Assembly (NCBI RefSeq): GCF_002575655.3
Contig: NC_053038.3
Span: forward strand, 146,336,885 to 146,400,884
DNA: 64,000 nucleotides
From: Aegilops tauschii subsp. strangulata
Lineage: Eukaryota; Streptophyta; Magnoliopsida; Poales; Poaceae
Direction: 5' to 3'
In this document: in pieces, positions 33,378 through 43,027 of the stretch
Layout: each line of letters begins with the position of its first letter
Numbering within the stretch: position 1 is the first letter of the stretch
Translations under genes and position numbers: made by a program
Notes under the pieces: generated by a model
The model's database searches: none
What the model was told of the DNA's origin: nothing
What the model saw: the letters and a program-made list of their open reading frames with translations, nothing else

Positions 33378-34247
33378 ATGTCCGGATCCAGCCGTCAAGG
33401 CCAGTGGGTAGCTTCTTCTGTCACGGAGGAAGATGTTGCAAAGCTTCGGGGGGCAAGGTATCTGACCGCAGAAATCCATCAACGGCTTCCTATCGAGGGG
33501 CAGGTTATTCCCACCCCCGGATCCGGCAAGAGGGTCCTGTTCGTGTCCCACTTCCTCCGCGGGTTAGGGTTTGCACTTAACCCCTTCGTCCGAGGGCTCA
33601 TGATCTATTACGGGCTGGATTTTCACGATCTGGCCCCGGACTCTATTCTTCTTATCTCAGCGTTTATCGTTACGTGCGAAGCCTTCCTCCGCACTCCTCC
33701 GCACTTCGGCTTGTGGCTCAAGACCTTCGATGTGAAGCCGCAAGTGATAGAAGTGGAGCAGGCTGAGTGCGGTGGTGCTACAGTGAGCAAGCTTGCTAGC
33801 GCCGTTTGGCTGAAAGGATCCTTCGCCAAATCTTCCGATTTATGGCAGCAGGGGTGGTTCTATATCACCGAGCCCCGCGGCTCCATGTGGGCAGCTGTGC
33901 CCGCATTTTGATCCAGCCCCCCAATTCAGCTTGCCTCGTGGATTTATAAGGGGTTGGACTGGGGACCAACGCACGAGGTGCGAACTCTGCAAAGTCGCAT
34001 CTGAAGCCTCATTGAGAGGGACATCAATATCGTTAACGTTGTTCAAGTAATGCTAGTTCGTCAGACCCTGCCGTGCCAGCGACGGCCTCTCTGTTTGTGG
34101 GAGTTCAATCCGGAAGGGCCGTGGACTCTTCAGCACTTCTTCGACACCACGGACGAAGGAATGTGGAGATTATTCCTCGGGAAACGAAGGCAATGGCCGG
34201 ACACCACCGAAGATGTCGGCCTAGACTGTAACCATCCGGATACCCCG
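33378..34247 (+). pseudogene. Antisense gene of X, exon 1: 'putative gypsy-type transposon' domain
   Basis: The ATG at 33378 opens 177 codons (MSGSSRQGQWVASS...). They match the plant-specific domain usually labelled 'putative gypsy type transposon' (PF04195, recognised from memory): PGSGKRVLFVSHFLRGLGFA, PFVRGLMIYYGLDFHDLAPD, FIVTCEAFLRTPPHFGLWLK. A lesion at 33909-33950 breaks the frame, and a TGA follows near 33999. The same frame then continues from 34050 (PLCLWEFNPEGPWTL, MWRLFLGKRRQWPDT) up to a good splice donor (G|GTAAGT) at 34248. The function of this family is unknown. It is antisense to its carrier element. Confidence 0.8.
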
Positions 34248-34322
34248 GTAAGTACCTGTTTTCCGGATACCTCCTAATCAGATACCAAGTGGCAAGATAC
34301 TGACAGAATCATCCTATTTCAG
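34248..34322 (+). other. Predicted intron 1 of the antisense gene
   Basis: 75 nt from GTAAGTACCTG to a TTTCAG acceptor after a T/C-rich stretch. Joining the flanking codons keeps the frame (proline codon, then GSIEK). It would be lost if this strand were the one reverse-transcribed, so its presence fits an antisense position. Confidence 0.55.
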
Positions 34323-34703
34323 GGCTCGATAGAGAAGGTGGAACGGATTAGGTGTCCGGCTCCCCTTCCCGAAGACTCAGCTACTCCTGTGCTAACAAGG
34401 ATGCTGGCCTCGGCACCATACCGGGCGCCGGTAAGGGAGGGTAAAGAGGAGAGTGAGAAGACCCAAGATGACCTTGGTTCCAGAGGTAAGTCGGACACTG
34501 AGTCCGGAGAAATCGACCTTTCCTCGCCTGACGACACAGGCGGAAGAGGACCCAGTATCCCTTCTCCAAGCAGGAGGAGAAGGGCCACCTCCGAAGAGTG
34601 GGAGGGGCGGTCTTCCAAGATGCCACCGTCAAGTGGCTTTGGTTTGGAAAGCGACGCCGTTGAACAGCTCCAGCAAGGGGACAAGCCCTCGGCTAAACCT
34701 TAA
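34323..34703 (+). pseudogene. Antisense gene of X, exon 2: charged linker region
   Basis: The open frame after the predicted acceptor has GSIEKVERIRCPAPLPED, then a Glu/Ser/Arg-rich low-complexity region (EGKEESEKTQDD, SPSRRRRATSEEWEGR). It ends at TAA 34701-34703. A possible further exon lies about 34784-35253, after a TTTTACAG acceptor. It encodes an acidic Ser/Asp stretch and LRDMLRKASISGEQRTLM in different frames, with a GGTTTGTG donor at its end. Exon limits in this part are uncertain because of frame lesions. Confidence 0.55.
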
Positions 34704-35597
34704 GTGAATCCGGCGTACTTTGATAGCGTCCCGCTCCGTTGCTGTTACAGAAGATATACATAACGCGTTCATGCATTTTACAGGTTGGCGTAGAGTGTTT
34801 CTCGGCAATCCTCTTCTTCGGGAGGTCTCCTCCCAAAGATGATGGAGAGAGAGATGCCTCCCCCACCTCCTCACCCGATAAGGCGGACGACTCTGAAGTG
34901 TCATCGCGGAGGGTTCTTCTTGATCAACAGCTGCACGGGGATAATAGAGGCAGTACCCGAAGGTGGATCTCCGACCGTCCGAGATTCTGGGGCTGATAAT
35001 AAAGGCTACGGACTGTCTGGCTCACAGCCGACGATGATTCTGGAGACGGGTGAATAGATTCCTTCAAAGGATGGCGGTGCTCCTAGAGCGGCTTCCGGAG
35101 ACCCGGAGGCTCCGGATATATTGCGGGACATGTTGCGAAAAGCATCTATCTCGGGGGAACAGCGTACCTTGATGGGTACAGTGGTTGAAAAGATTTTGTC
35201 CGCGAAGAGCGGATTGGATGAAGACTTCATGAGCCTGCTAAAAGGCTTCGAGGTTTGTGATGTACTATTTTCAGCTATGTTTTATTTGCAAAAGATGCAC
35301 CTGTGTATAGGTAGTAGCCCCTGAGACTCGGGTTGGCTTCCACTGGGAAGCGAATCGGAGGATCAAAAAGGATTACTCAAGCGCTGACCAGATGAATTTG
35401 AACGCAGGCTGTTTCCCCCTTAGCTACTTCCCAGACTATGATTATTGCCAAGCTGCAGTGGAAGCTTGATGTGGCAGGGGATGACCTTCCGTTAATCAAT
35501 ATGTGTCTTGACGAGTAGCAAGGTATGTATTTGGGGCAATCCCCATACATTTTTGGTGGTATAAGCATGATGCTAAAATCTGTATGTTGGAATATAC

Positions 35598-36482
35598 GTG
35601 GCTGCAGATGGTGTTGCCGCCGTTGAAGCTCTTCGAGCGGAGCTGGCCCGGGCCAAGGAGCAGGCCCGGTGTAGCAATGCGGCTGCCGAAAAGGCATCGG
35701 CTGAGTTAAAAGCCGAACAAGCTGCACGGCGCAAAGGCGAGGAGAAGATATCCACGATGATGCTCGAACTGGAGAATGCTACTGGCCGCTGTGAATTTCT
35801 GGAGAAGGAGAGTAAAGCCTTAACGGCTGAACTGGACAAGGCCTCACAAGAGTCGAGAGAAGCGCGATCGGAATCCAGAGCAGCCCGTGAGGAGGTTCGG
35901 CAGGCGAGGGAGATTGCGGCTGGAAAGCCCTTTCTGCTGCAAACTAAGTTCGGTGACCCGAACTATGCGCAGCTTAACCAAGTGTGGAGTTCTCCGGACG
36001 AGTTCTTGGACTTGCCGAAGAGTTCTTCCGATGTGGCGCAGTATTACCAAGCGCGAGATGGGTATGCAACGGAGAAGCTTTTTTGGTCGCAGTTTGGCGC
36101 ATCAAAGCGCCCTCTGTTACTCAATGAACAGATGTCCCAATGGGCCGAACTTCATAGGATATCTGGAGCTGCCATGAAGGATGTCATACTCCGGTTGTGG
36201 CCAACTGAGCCTGTTCCAAATAGTTATTTTGGCTTGGTGCAGAGGCTTGTTGACGAGGTGCCGCGTATCGACGCTGTGAAGCGGTCAACGTGCATTGAGG
36301 GTGCACGGATGGCTTTTGCCCGAGTCAAGACATTCTGGGGGAAGATGAAGGCCATCGATGTTGCGACGAAGAGTCCACCCAAAGGAAAGGACTGTTCGGA
36401 ACTGGAGCATTATTTTGAACACGTCCTAGAGGCCGCCCGCCTTATAGAGGGTCAGTGCTCGAAAGACATAATGTTCGAGTGA
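35598..36482 (+). pseudogene. Antisense gene of X, last exon: coiled coil and conserved C-terminal domain
   Basis: This frame of 294 codons probably begins at a splice acceptor (GGCTGCAG, ending 35607); it has no ATG start of its own. The first ~110 residues are Ala/Glu/Lys heptad-rich (RAELARAKEQARC; RREVRQ-like), a probable coiled coil. Then comes the conserved part FGDPNYAQLNQVWSSPDEFL, YYQARDGYATEKLFWSQF, PEPVPNSYF-type segment and RLVDEVPRIDAVKRSTCIEG, ending at 36480-36482. This pairing of N-terminal PF04195-like domain and C-terminal coiled coil is common in annotated grass 'retrotransposon unclassified' proteins. The frame is undamaged. Confidence 0.72.
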
Positions 36483-37703
36483 GGTGTATGAGAATTGTAA
36501 AAGACCATTTTATAGTTAATCTATTTTATGTTTTGCTTGAAAGCTTGAATTCCTCCTGTGCGGCTGTTTTAATATAATGTGAAAGTTTTCCAGTTGTTGG
36601 CTTCAGCCCCCTCGTAGGAAGTACGGGGGTGTTCAGAAAAGCATTTAATCACTCTTTATCCAACATCTTGGTCCATAAAGGAGGTGATAATCCGGCGAAC
36701 CAGGCAATCGGACTATAGGGCGTTAACACTTTCAGTTAGCCATAGGAGTTTTATGGTGGGACTACGACATAGCCCCTGGTATGTATGCGGCGTATGGTGC
36801 CTTACATAATTGATTTGAAAAAGATCCTTTGTCTGACACGGAGAATCGCTAAAGATTCCGATAAGTCGTCAAGTGGTTGACCAGCTCTCGCCACATCATG
36901 ATAGTCAGGTTTTGGCTTTCTCTACTAAGGTACTTGACCAGATGAACTGGAAGCACAATCGCAGTAGTTCTCCCTTTACTACCCTAGCCGAAAGAGCGGA
37001 ACGTCGGGTAGCAAGCACAGGAGCCGGGCAACCCAACTATTGACCCAAGACAATGATTCGGAGCTGATGCATATAAGGCCAAACTTGCAATGCCGAAGTA
37101 CACTATAGAGTTCTTCGGGCTTTTGCTGGCAACTCATTTGTTCCCATACTGAGCCCCTGGCAAGGTATGCCAAGGTATATCTCTGAGACAACCACGGGAG
37201 CCGTATTCAGTGCGAAACAACACGAATGATTAATTCGGATACTATTTGCTGGGAGCTGAGCGATATGCCAATGATTACTTATTATATATATAAGCCATCC
37301 TCCCAGCTATTTGACATGCTCGGGGCTGGAGGCGGAGGAACAGGCATAGTACAGGCTCAAAATAGAGAGTGCGGTCTACAAAAAGTTATTTTGGACCTCC
37401 TGTCACACGTCTGCGCCGCCAGTCCTTGGCGGGGGGAATCCTTGATGGAAATAGCCCCTTAGGAGAGTGTACGGATCCGGACTCTGATAGCGCCAGTTTC
37501 AGATGTTTGTCTTGTCCGTCACCTGTTTTTAAGGGATAGTGAAAGAAGAAATAAAAATAAAATGAATAAAAAATGTTACGGGGATGCTTGCAGGCTTGTC
37601 TGTAGTGTGCTTCCGCCAATGCCCATGGTATCTTGAGTGCGTAGTGATGTATGCGCGGCACAAATTTTGCAGGTGTACGAGGTGGGCAGCGGAAGCTGGA
37701 CTG
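36483..37703. other. Non-coding junction inside X
   Basis: This spacer lies between the 3' ends of the antisense gene and of gag, which converge on it. It has moderate AT content and an A-rich tract near 37545-37570. I see no protease or RT trace and no credible frame. In an autonomous relative this is where pol would begin. Confidence 0.6.
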
Positions 37704-40247
37704 CTATTTTCGCTCCGGGAGTAGTTGATCCTTGGGTGGAAATTGCTTCCGGCCTCCGGTATTTGGTTGGTGAACCTCTCCGTCGTCCCTGTCGCCTGGC
37801 GGCCTCTTCCCCTTGTGTTCGGCGTTGAGCTTGCCGGCCTGTCTAAAGACCCAGCAGTTCCTGTCTAGGTTGGATGGTTCGTCTCGGTTTGCCTTGAATG
37901 TCTTCTTCCATTGACCGGGCTTGAGGTTGCTGAATCCGGCGTTGACCGCTGTGTCGCGTGATCTTTCGTTATCATTGTGAGTGTTGTATTTGCTTCGTCG
38001 TGGCTTGCCGTTGCCGTCTCGGATTTTGGAAGTGCCCGGGACGCTGGCGCTGTTGCTTCTACGAGCGAGCCAGCTGTCTTCTCCTGTGCAAAAGCGGGTC
38101 ATCAGAGCAGTGAGTGCTGTCATGGATTTAGGTCCTTCTTGACCGAGGTGGCATGCAAGCCATTCGTCCCGGACACTGTGTCTGAAAGCCGCAAGGGCTT
38201 CTACATCCGGACAGTCGACGATTTGGTTCTTTTTGACTAAGAACCGAGTCCGGAGCTTCCTGGCTGACTCTCCGGGCTGCTGGACAATGTGACTTAGGTC
38301 ATTGGCATCCAGTGACCAGGCATATGTTCCTCGGAAGTTGTCAAGGAAGGCCTCCTCCAAGTCCTCCCAGCTGCCTACGGAATTTTCAGGCAAGCTGCTT
38401 AACCAGTGCTGAGCTGGCCCTTTTAGCTTTAGTGGGTGGTATTTAATGGCGTGAAGGTCGTCCCCACGGGCCATATGGATGTGGAGGATAAAATCTTCTA
38501 TCCATACCGCGGGATCGGTTCTTCCGTCGTATGATTTAATGTTGACGGGTTTGAATCCTTCGGGGAATTCATGATCCATTACTTCATCGGTGAAGCAAAG
38601 AGGGTGTGTGGCGCCTCTATGTTGGGCCACACTGCGACGTAACTCAGACGGAGTCCATTTGCGGTTTTCGGCTTGGGCGTTTCTAGGTTTGTCACGTCCG
38701 AATAGGTAGCTGTCGTCGCGTATCGAGGCATGCCTTCGCGATCCGTAGATCGGTCTTGCGTGTCCTGCTCTACTGTCCAAGTCCCGATGCAAGTCGTCTG
38801 GACACTCGTGAGCTGCGTTATTCTTGCCTTTAGGGCAAGGTGGGGTGGTCTGGTGTTCGGCTTTAGTTGCTTCTTTATACGTACAAAGTTGTCGGCGACC
38901 TGCCGCATTGCGTGATGATGGTACGGGCTCCAACGCCTCGTCATCGAACTAATGTAGCAATCTATGCTTCGGGTAGCTTTTGGTTAAGCCACTAAGGCCG
39001 TATTCTTCGGCGACCAGGACTTCGGTCCATCTGTCATTGAGTAGGTCTTGGTCAGCTTGAAGCTGCTGCTGCTTCTTTTTCAGGCTCCTTGCAGTAGCTA
39101 TTAGCCTGCGCTTGAAGCGTTCCTGCTCGAGGGGCTCTTCGGGTACGATGAAGTCTTCGTCGCCGAGGCTTACCTCATCTCCGGAGAGCGGAAGGTAGTT
39201 GTCGTCCTCCGAATTGTCGCTGGGCAGGGCCTGTTCATCGAACCTCGCTTGCCCGTTTTCCTGTTCGTCCTGTTCGTATCTTGCTCCGACAAGGTCTTCA
39301 TTGTTTTCGGCGTCGTCCGGAGTACTATTTTCTCCGGTGCCAGTGTTGCTGCGATGTGACTTGGAGCGGTGTTTAGGGCGCCGGTACTTAGACTGTGTCT
39401 CATGAGGTTTATTCTCAAGTGGATCTCCTTTGTCATCGTCGCGAGCTTTTTTAGGTGTGTCAACCATATACACATCGTACAAAGAGGTGGTCGTCCAACG
39501 TCCAGTGAGTGGCGGGTCTGGGCCTTGCTCCTTGTCGGCATCGTCGTCTATACCGTCAATGTCTTCGGAGCCATAACCAGGCATGTCGGTTAAGTCCTCG
39601 ACAGTGGCTATGAAGTGGGTGGCGGGTGGGAAGCGAAATTCTACATTATCAGCCTCTAGCCCGAACCGGACATAGTTCGGCTGTGAGTCCCCTGCCAAGG
39701 ACAGGTTTTTTAACGAATTTAGCACATCGCCGAAGGGCATGTGTTGGAAGATATCTGCGGCGTTGCACTCGAAGATCAATGACCGATCCAGCTCGGTGCT
39801 TGCAGGCGTATGCGGTTCGGCGTTTGTAGCCGGAAACGAGTCCGGAATTCCGTTGACGCAGATATTCCCTAGTGTTGAGTCTGTGTGTGGCTCCAACGCC
39901 GCGGACTCTGTGGCATCGGATGGTGCAATCTGCTCCGGATCTAAGGCCGTAGCAGTTATAGGAACCATCTCCTGAATCTGGTCCGATGACAGATTTAAGT
40001 CATGCTCATCGGAGCGAGGGGGAGCGATCGCCGCGGTCTCAAATCCAATGAAGATCAAGTCTCCATGGATATCCGCAACATAGTTCAAGCTTCCAGATCT
40101 GACCTGATGGCCAGGGGCGTAGCTATCGATCTGCTCCAGATGGCCAAGCGAGTTGGCCCGCAGTACGAAGCCGTCGAACACGAAGATCTCTCCGGGGAGG
40201 AAGGTTTCTCCTTGGACGGCGTCACTATCGATGATTGAAGGGGCCAT
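37704..40247 (-). pseudogene. gag: gag of X, near intact (one stop)
   Basis: This long gag spans 848 codons including stops. The start MAPSIIDSDAVQ was chosen because RLG-2 starts MASSIIGNDAIQ; an upstream in-frame ATG at 40268 is possible. Order: conserved N-terminal domain (GEIFVFDGFVLRANSLGHLE), acidic and Ser-rich middle, the coiled-coil-like RLIATARSLKKKQQQLQADQ, then the capsid core (HPLCFTDEVMDHEFPEGFKP; YDGRTDPAVWIEDFILHIHM; GPAQHWLSSLPE; FRGTYAWSLDANDLSHIVQQ). The only in-frame lesion is TAG at 38949-38951, where RLG-2 reads Gln (CAG to TAG). No zinc knuckle recognised. Its integrity contrasts with the absence of pol. Confidence 0.9.
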
Positions 40248-40294
40248 CGAACCTTTTGTCGACGGCACAGTGGAACTCTCAATGAAAGCACCAA

Positions 40295-40773
40295 TGTCGG
40301 TGTCAAAACCGGCGGATCTCGGGTAGGGGGTCTCGAACTGTGCGTCTAGGATCGATGGTAACAGGAGACGGGGGACACGATGTTTACCCAGGTTCGGGCC
40401 CTCTCTACGGAGGTAATACCCTACTTCCCGCTTAATTGATCTTTATGAATATGAGTATTACAAGAGTTGATCTACCACGAGATCGTAATGGCTAAACCCT
40501 AGAAGTCTAGCCTGTATGACTATGGTAATGAATATCCCCCATCCGGACTACGCCCTCCGGTTTATATAGACACCGGAGGGATCTAGGGTTACATAGAGTC
40601 AGTTACATGGGAAAAAATCTTCATAGTTGATCGCCAAGCTTGGTTTCCACGCCAAGGAGAGTCCAATCCGGACACGGGTAGAGTCTTCGGCCTTCATGTC
40701 TTCACAGCCCATCAGTCCGGCCCATGGATAACAGGTCGGACGCCTGAGGACCCCTTAGTCCAGGACTCCCTCA
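40295..40773 (-). repeat. 5' LTR of X
   Basis: Ends TGTCGGTGTC...CTCCCTCA. TATATAAA on minus at 40568-40561; U5 module at 40383-40433. The adjacent primer-binding site TGGTGCTTTCATTGAGAG (40293-40276) is identical to that of RLG-2. Confidence 0.94.
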
Positions 40774-40778
40774 CCCCC

Positions 40779-41460
40779 TTCTTCTTGTACCCAAGTCCCT
40801 GGGACAGAACCGGGTCGTAGACGCGGTGGCAAGGAAATAAATGAAGGGCCTAACTCTACTTCGCCCCTGCCTCCGCCAAAAGTGTGAGAATGGTCGACTG
40901 AAGTCAGGGGACGACAAGGCCTGTTGCCGAGCGACAATGTTTATCTTAAAAATAACAAGCATTCGTTCATTGGCATGGGCCTCGCTCACGCACAAAGAAC
41001 CCACCAAGCACCCTTTTTCATTAAAAACATCCCATATAGGTACAGGTCATACGGAATCAAAAACATGAGCAAGGGGATTAAAGTCTTAAAATTAACAAGT
41101 GCCCACAGGCTTACAAACTAAAAAGAGATAAGATGCTCGTAATCCCTTTCTTGTCCCTCTCCTCGGAAAGTGGACCAAGGTGACGGGAGGGCAAAAAGAG
41201 CGCCTAGGCAAGGTACACGGAGCATAAGGCACCAAGAGAACATCTTGGTTCTGGGAAAAGAGCTGGAAGACGAGGCAGCGGGCCCGCAATACGCGACGAA
41301 GGCGTCGGTGCCCGCGTACTCCGAATTGACGGCCGCCACCCGCCTTCTTCGCCTTCTCTGGCCCTCCTACGCCAGCCGCCCAAGGAGACGACGGGGAGCG
41401 CCCCGATGGAGAGCTTGACGAGGAAGGCCTTCGGCAGGGCGCGTGGCCGAGGGGGGGCGG
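40779..41460 (+). other. Non-coding 3' region of A, part 2
   Basis: A resumes after X. The stretch around 41110-41165 (AAAAGAGATAAGATGC... CGTAATCCC) matches D at 60265-60315, confirming that this is element A's 3' region. No coding evidence on the plus strand; the antisense B3-like frame follows. Confidence 0.65.
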
Positions 41461-42114
41461 TCAGTCAGAGTGGGGGTCGGCATCCCGCCGCTCGACTCCC
41501 TCGTCATCGATGTTGCTGTCCTCCTCGTCACTCCTGCTCGAGGAGGAATCTTCATCATCGGAGGAGCTCTCCACGCAGCACTTTAGGTGAGTTCCAAGAT
41601 CTCCAAAGACCTTGACGGAGAGCAGGCCGCCCTCCATTAACTTGAAGTAGAGGACGAGCCCCGCCGTCAGGCTGTGGACGCGAGCAAACGTCTTCCATCC
41701 GCGACGGAGGTACATGACGTGAGGAGCAGGGAAGTCGACGTCGACCCATGTGCCGCCGTTCCCGCAGCCCCTCATGTGCAGCCTGAGGGTCTGGGGCGGA
41801 TCGAGCTCCATCTCCCGAGCAAATGGGGTGGGGAGGCGGAGACGACGACGCGGTGGCCGGCGCAGCCTGATGAAGAACTCGCGGGGCTGGTCCCCGACGT
41901 GGCCCTCCATCACGGGAGGCATCGATGGCGGAGGCACGACCATTGCGCCGCCTCATCCCCCTCTTCCCCGAGCGCCACGGCGACCTCGGCCTCGCCCCCT
42001 CCCCCTTCCTCTGGTAGCCGGCTCCGCAGCCGCGGGCTCTTGGGAAGGGGGAACGCGCTGTCGAGCGGCAACACTCGCCGCCACCGTCGAAGGGCCAGCA
42101 CGCCCTCTCGCCAT
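41461..42114 (-). pseudogene. Antisense B3-domain-like protein of A, one stop
   Basis: This minus-strand frame lies inside plus-strand element A, between integrase and 3' LTR. Start chosen at 42114 (ACCATGG context, MARGRAGPSTVAAS); an in-frame ATG at 42177 is too close to the TATA box. Residues 1-54 are Ala/Arg/Gly-rich and end in RGRGRGRGRGRRGARGRGG. A TGA at 41955-41953 (context suggests CGA) is followed in frame by MVVPPPSMPPVMEG. Then comes a B3-like fold pattern: REFFIRLRRPP, LRLPTPFAREMEL, GCGNGGTWVDVDF, VMYLRRGWKTFARVHSLTAG, LLSVKVFGDLG. The tail is acidic (ESSSDDEDSSSSRSDEED). B3 domains bind DNA in plant transcription factors; the role here is unknown. Alternative: chance resemblance, which I think unlikely. 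Confidence 0.72.
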
Positions 42115-42191
42115 GGTGGGTTGAAGAAAGGAGCGGAGGTGGAAGAGGATGGATGCTGAGAGAATGTGGGATGACATCCCCCTCCCCCTCC

Positions 42192-42198
42192 TTATAAA
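42192..42198 (-). promoter_or_regulatory. TATA-like box for the antisense B3-like frame
   Basis: The minus strand reads CCTTTATAAGGAGG, about 80 bp upstream of the ATG at 42114. It is oriented with the antisense frame. The palindromic core leaves strand assignment tentative. Confidence 0.45.
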
Positions 42199-42714
42199 GG
42201 GGCGGGGTCGAGGCTCAGCCGCCCCACTGAACCAATCCAGCCATCGGAGGCGCAGGGAATCAGGACCGACCCGCTGCCCCGATCAGCGACGGCACGGTTT
42301 CCCGCTTCCATCACCTGCCACCTGCATGGGGGACGCTTGGGGAGCGAGCAGGATCGAGGGGACGGGTGAGGCGACCGTTCCCCACCCCGTGATCGTGGGG
42401 CGTGGGCGCCTTGAAGACCGTGACCCGAGTCCACTCAGTAAATGAGCCGCGCCTCTGCACCTCCCTCCTTTTTTTATGGGGAAGGCGCGAGCCGCCTCTT
42501 TACCACGATGTGACGCATGCATGCGGGAACCATCCCACGCGTGACCCCCACGTCACACACGACCCTCCACGTCGTGCGTTCAACGCGGGTCGTGGGGAAG
42601 CGCAGCGGACGAAATAGTTACTACGGTAAAAATCCGCCCCACCTGCCCGCGCACCGTTCTGGGCCTGGCCCAACAATGCGTCGCGCTTATGTGTGGCCCA
42701 GACCCGGGGGCTCC
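42199..42714 (+). other. Non-coding 3' end of A with polypurine tract
   Basis: GC-rich sequence up to the 3' LTR. The last bases (CAGACCCGGGGGCTCC before 42715) include the likely polypurine tract GGGGG. It would also be the promoter flank of the antisense frame. No other coding evidence. Confidence 0.6.
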
Positions 42715-43027
42715 TGTCGGTGTACAAAAGTAGGGGCTCTCCTTTTGACCCCTTTACTTGTGCACGGGCAGTCAGAGCCGCGCGCCACGGCCACAGTTAG
42801 CAGGGCAGAGGAGGGAAGCCGGAGAGAAGCCGAAGCACAAGATAACCAAGGCAACGCCAAGACCAGAAACGCAGGAGAGCAAGAGGGCGAGGTGGACTCC
42901 CTCGGCATGATCCTTGCCGAGGCAGCCTCCGCAGCCCCGGCAAGAGGCTTGCCGGGGCAACTTGCCCGAAGCCAGCGGAGCAAGCCACCCTTGAGCCCAC
43001 AGGATCCAACCCAACCAACTACAGTGG
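42715..43027 (+). repeat. 3' LTR of A, left piece
   Basis: Begins TGTCGGTGTACAAAAG and aligns with 20177-20490. It is broken at 43027 by the copia insertion. About 19 of 313 sites differ from the 5' LTR by my count. Confidence 0.94.

Larger units (their letters stand above)
32371..40773 (-). mobile_element. X: complete non-autonomous LTR element with antisense cargo gene
   Basis: LTRs 32371-32849 and 40295-40773 (479 bp each) are flanked by CCCCC on both sides (32366-32370, 40774-40778). By primer-binding site and gag the element reads on the minus strand. It has one long gag (40247-37704) and no protease, RT, RNase H or integrase. The 3' half instead carries a plus-strand, intron-containing gene (33273-36482). 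By my alignment the LTRs differ at about 29 of 479 sites (6%). RLG-2 is a relative that still has a protease, so X probably depended on enzymes of such relatives. Confidence 0.93.

Noticed and set aside
41461..42114. The B3-like frame as an ordinary host gene captured between elements
   Set aside because: It lies wholly inside element A, between integrase and 3' LTR, with A's 3' region on both sides, so it travels with the element.
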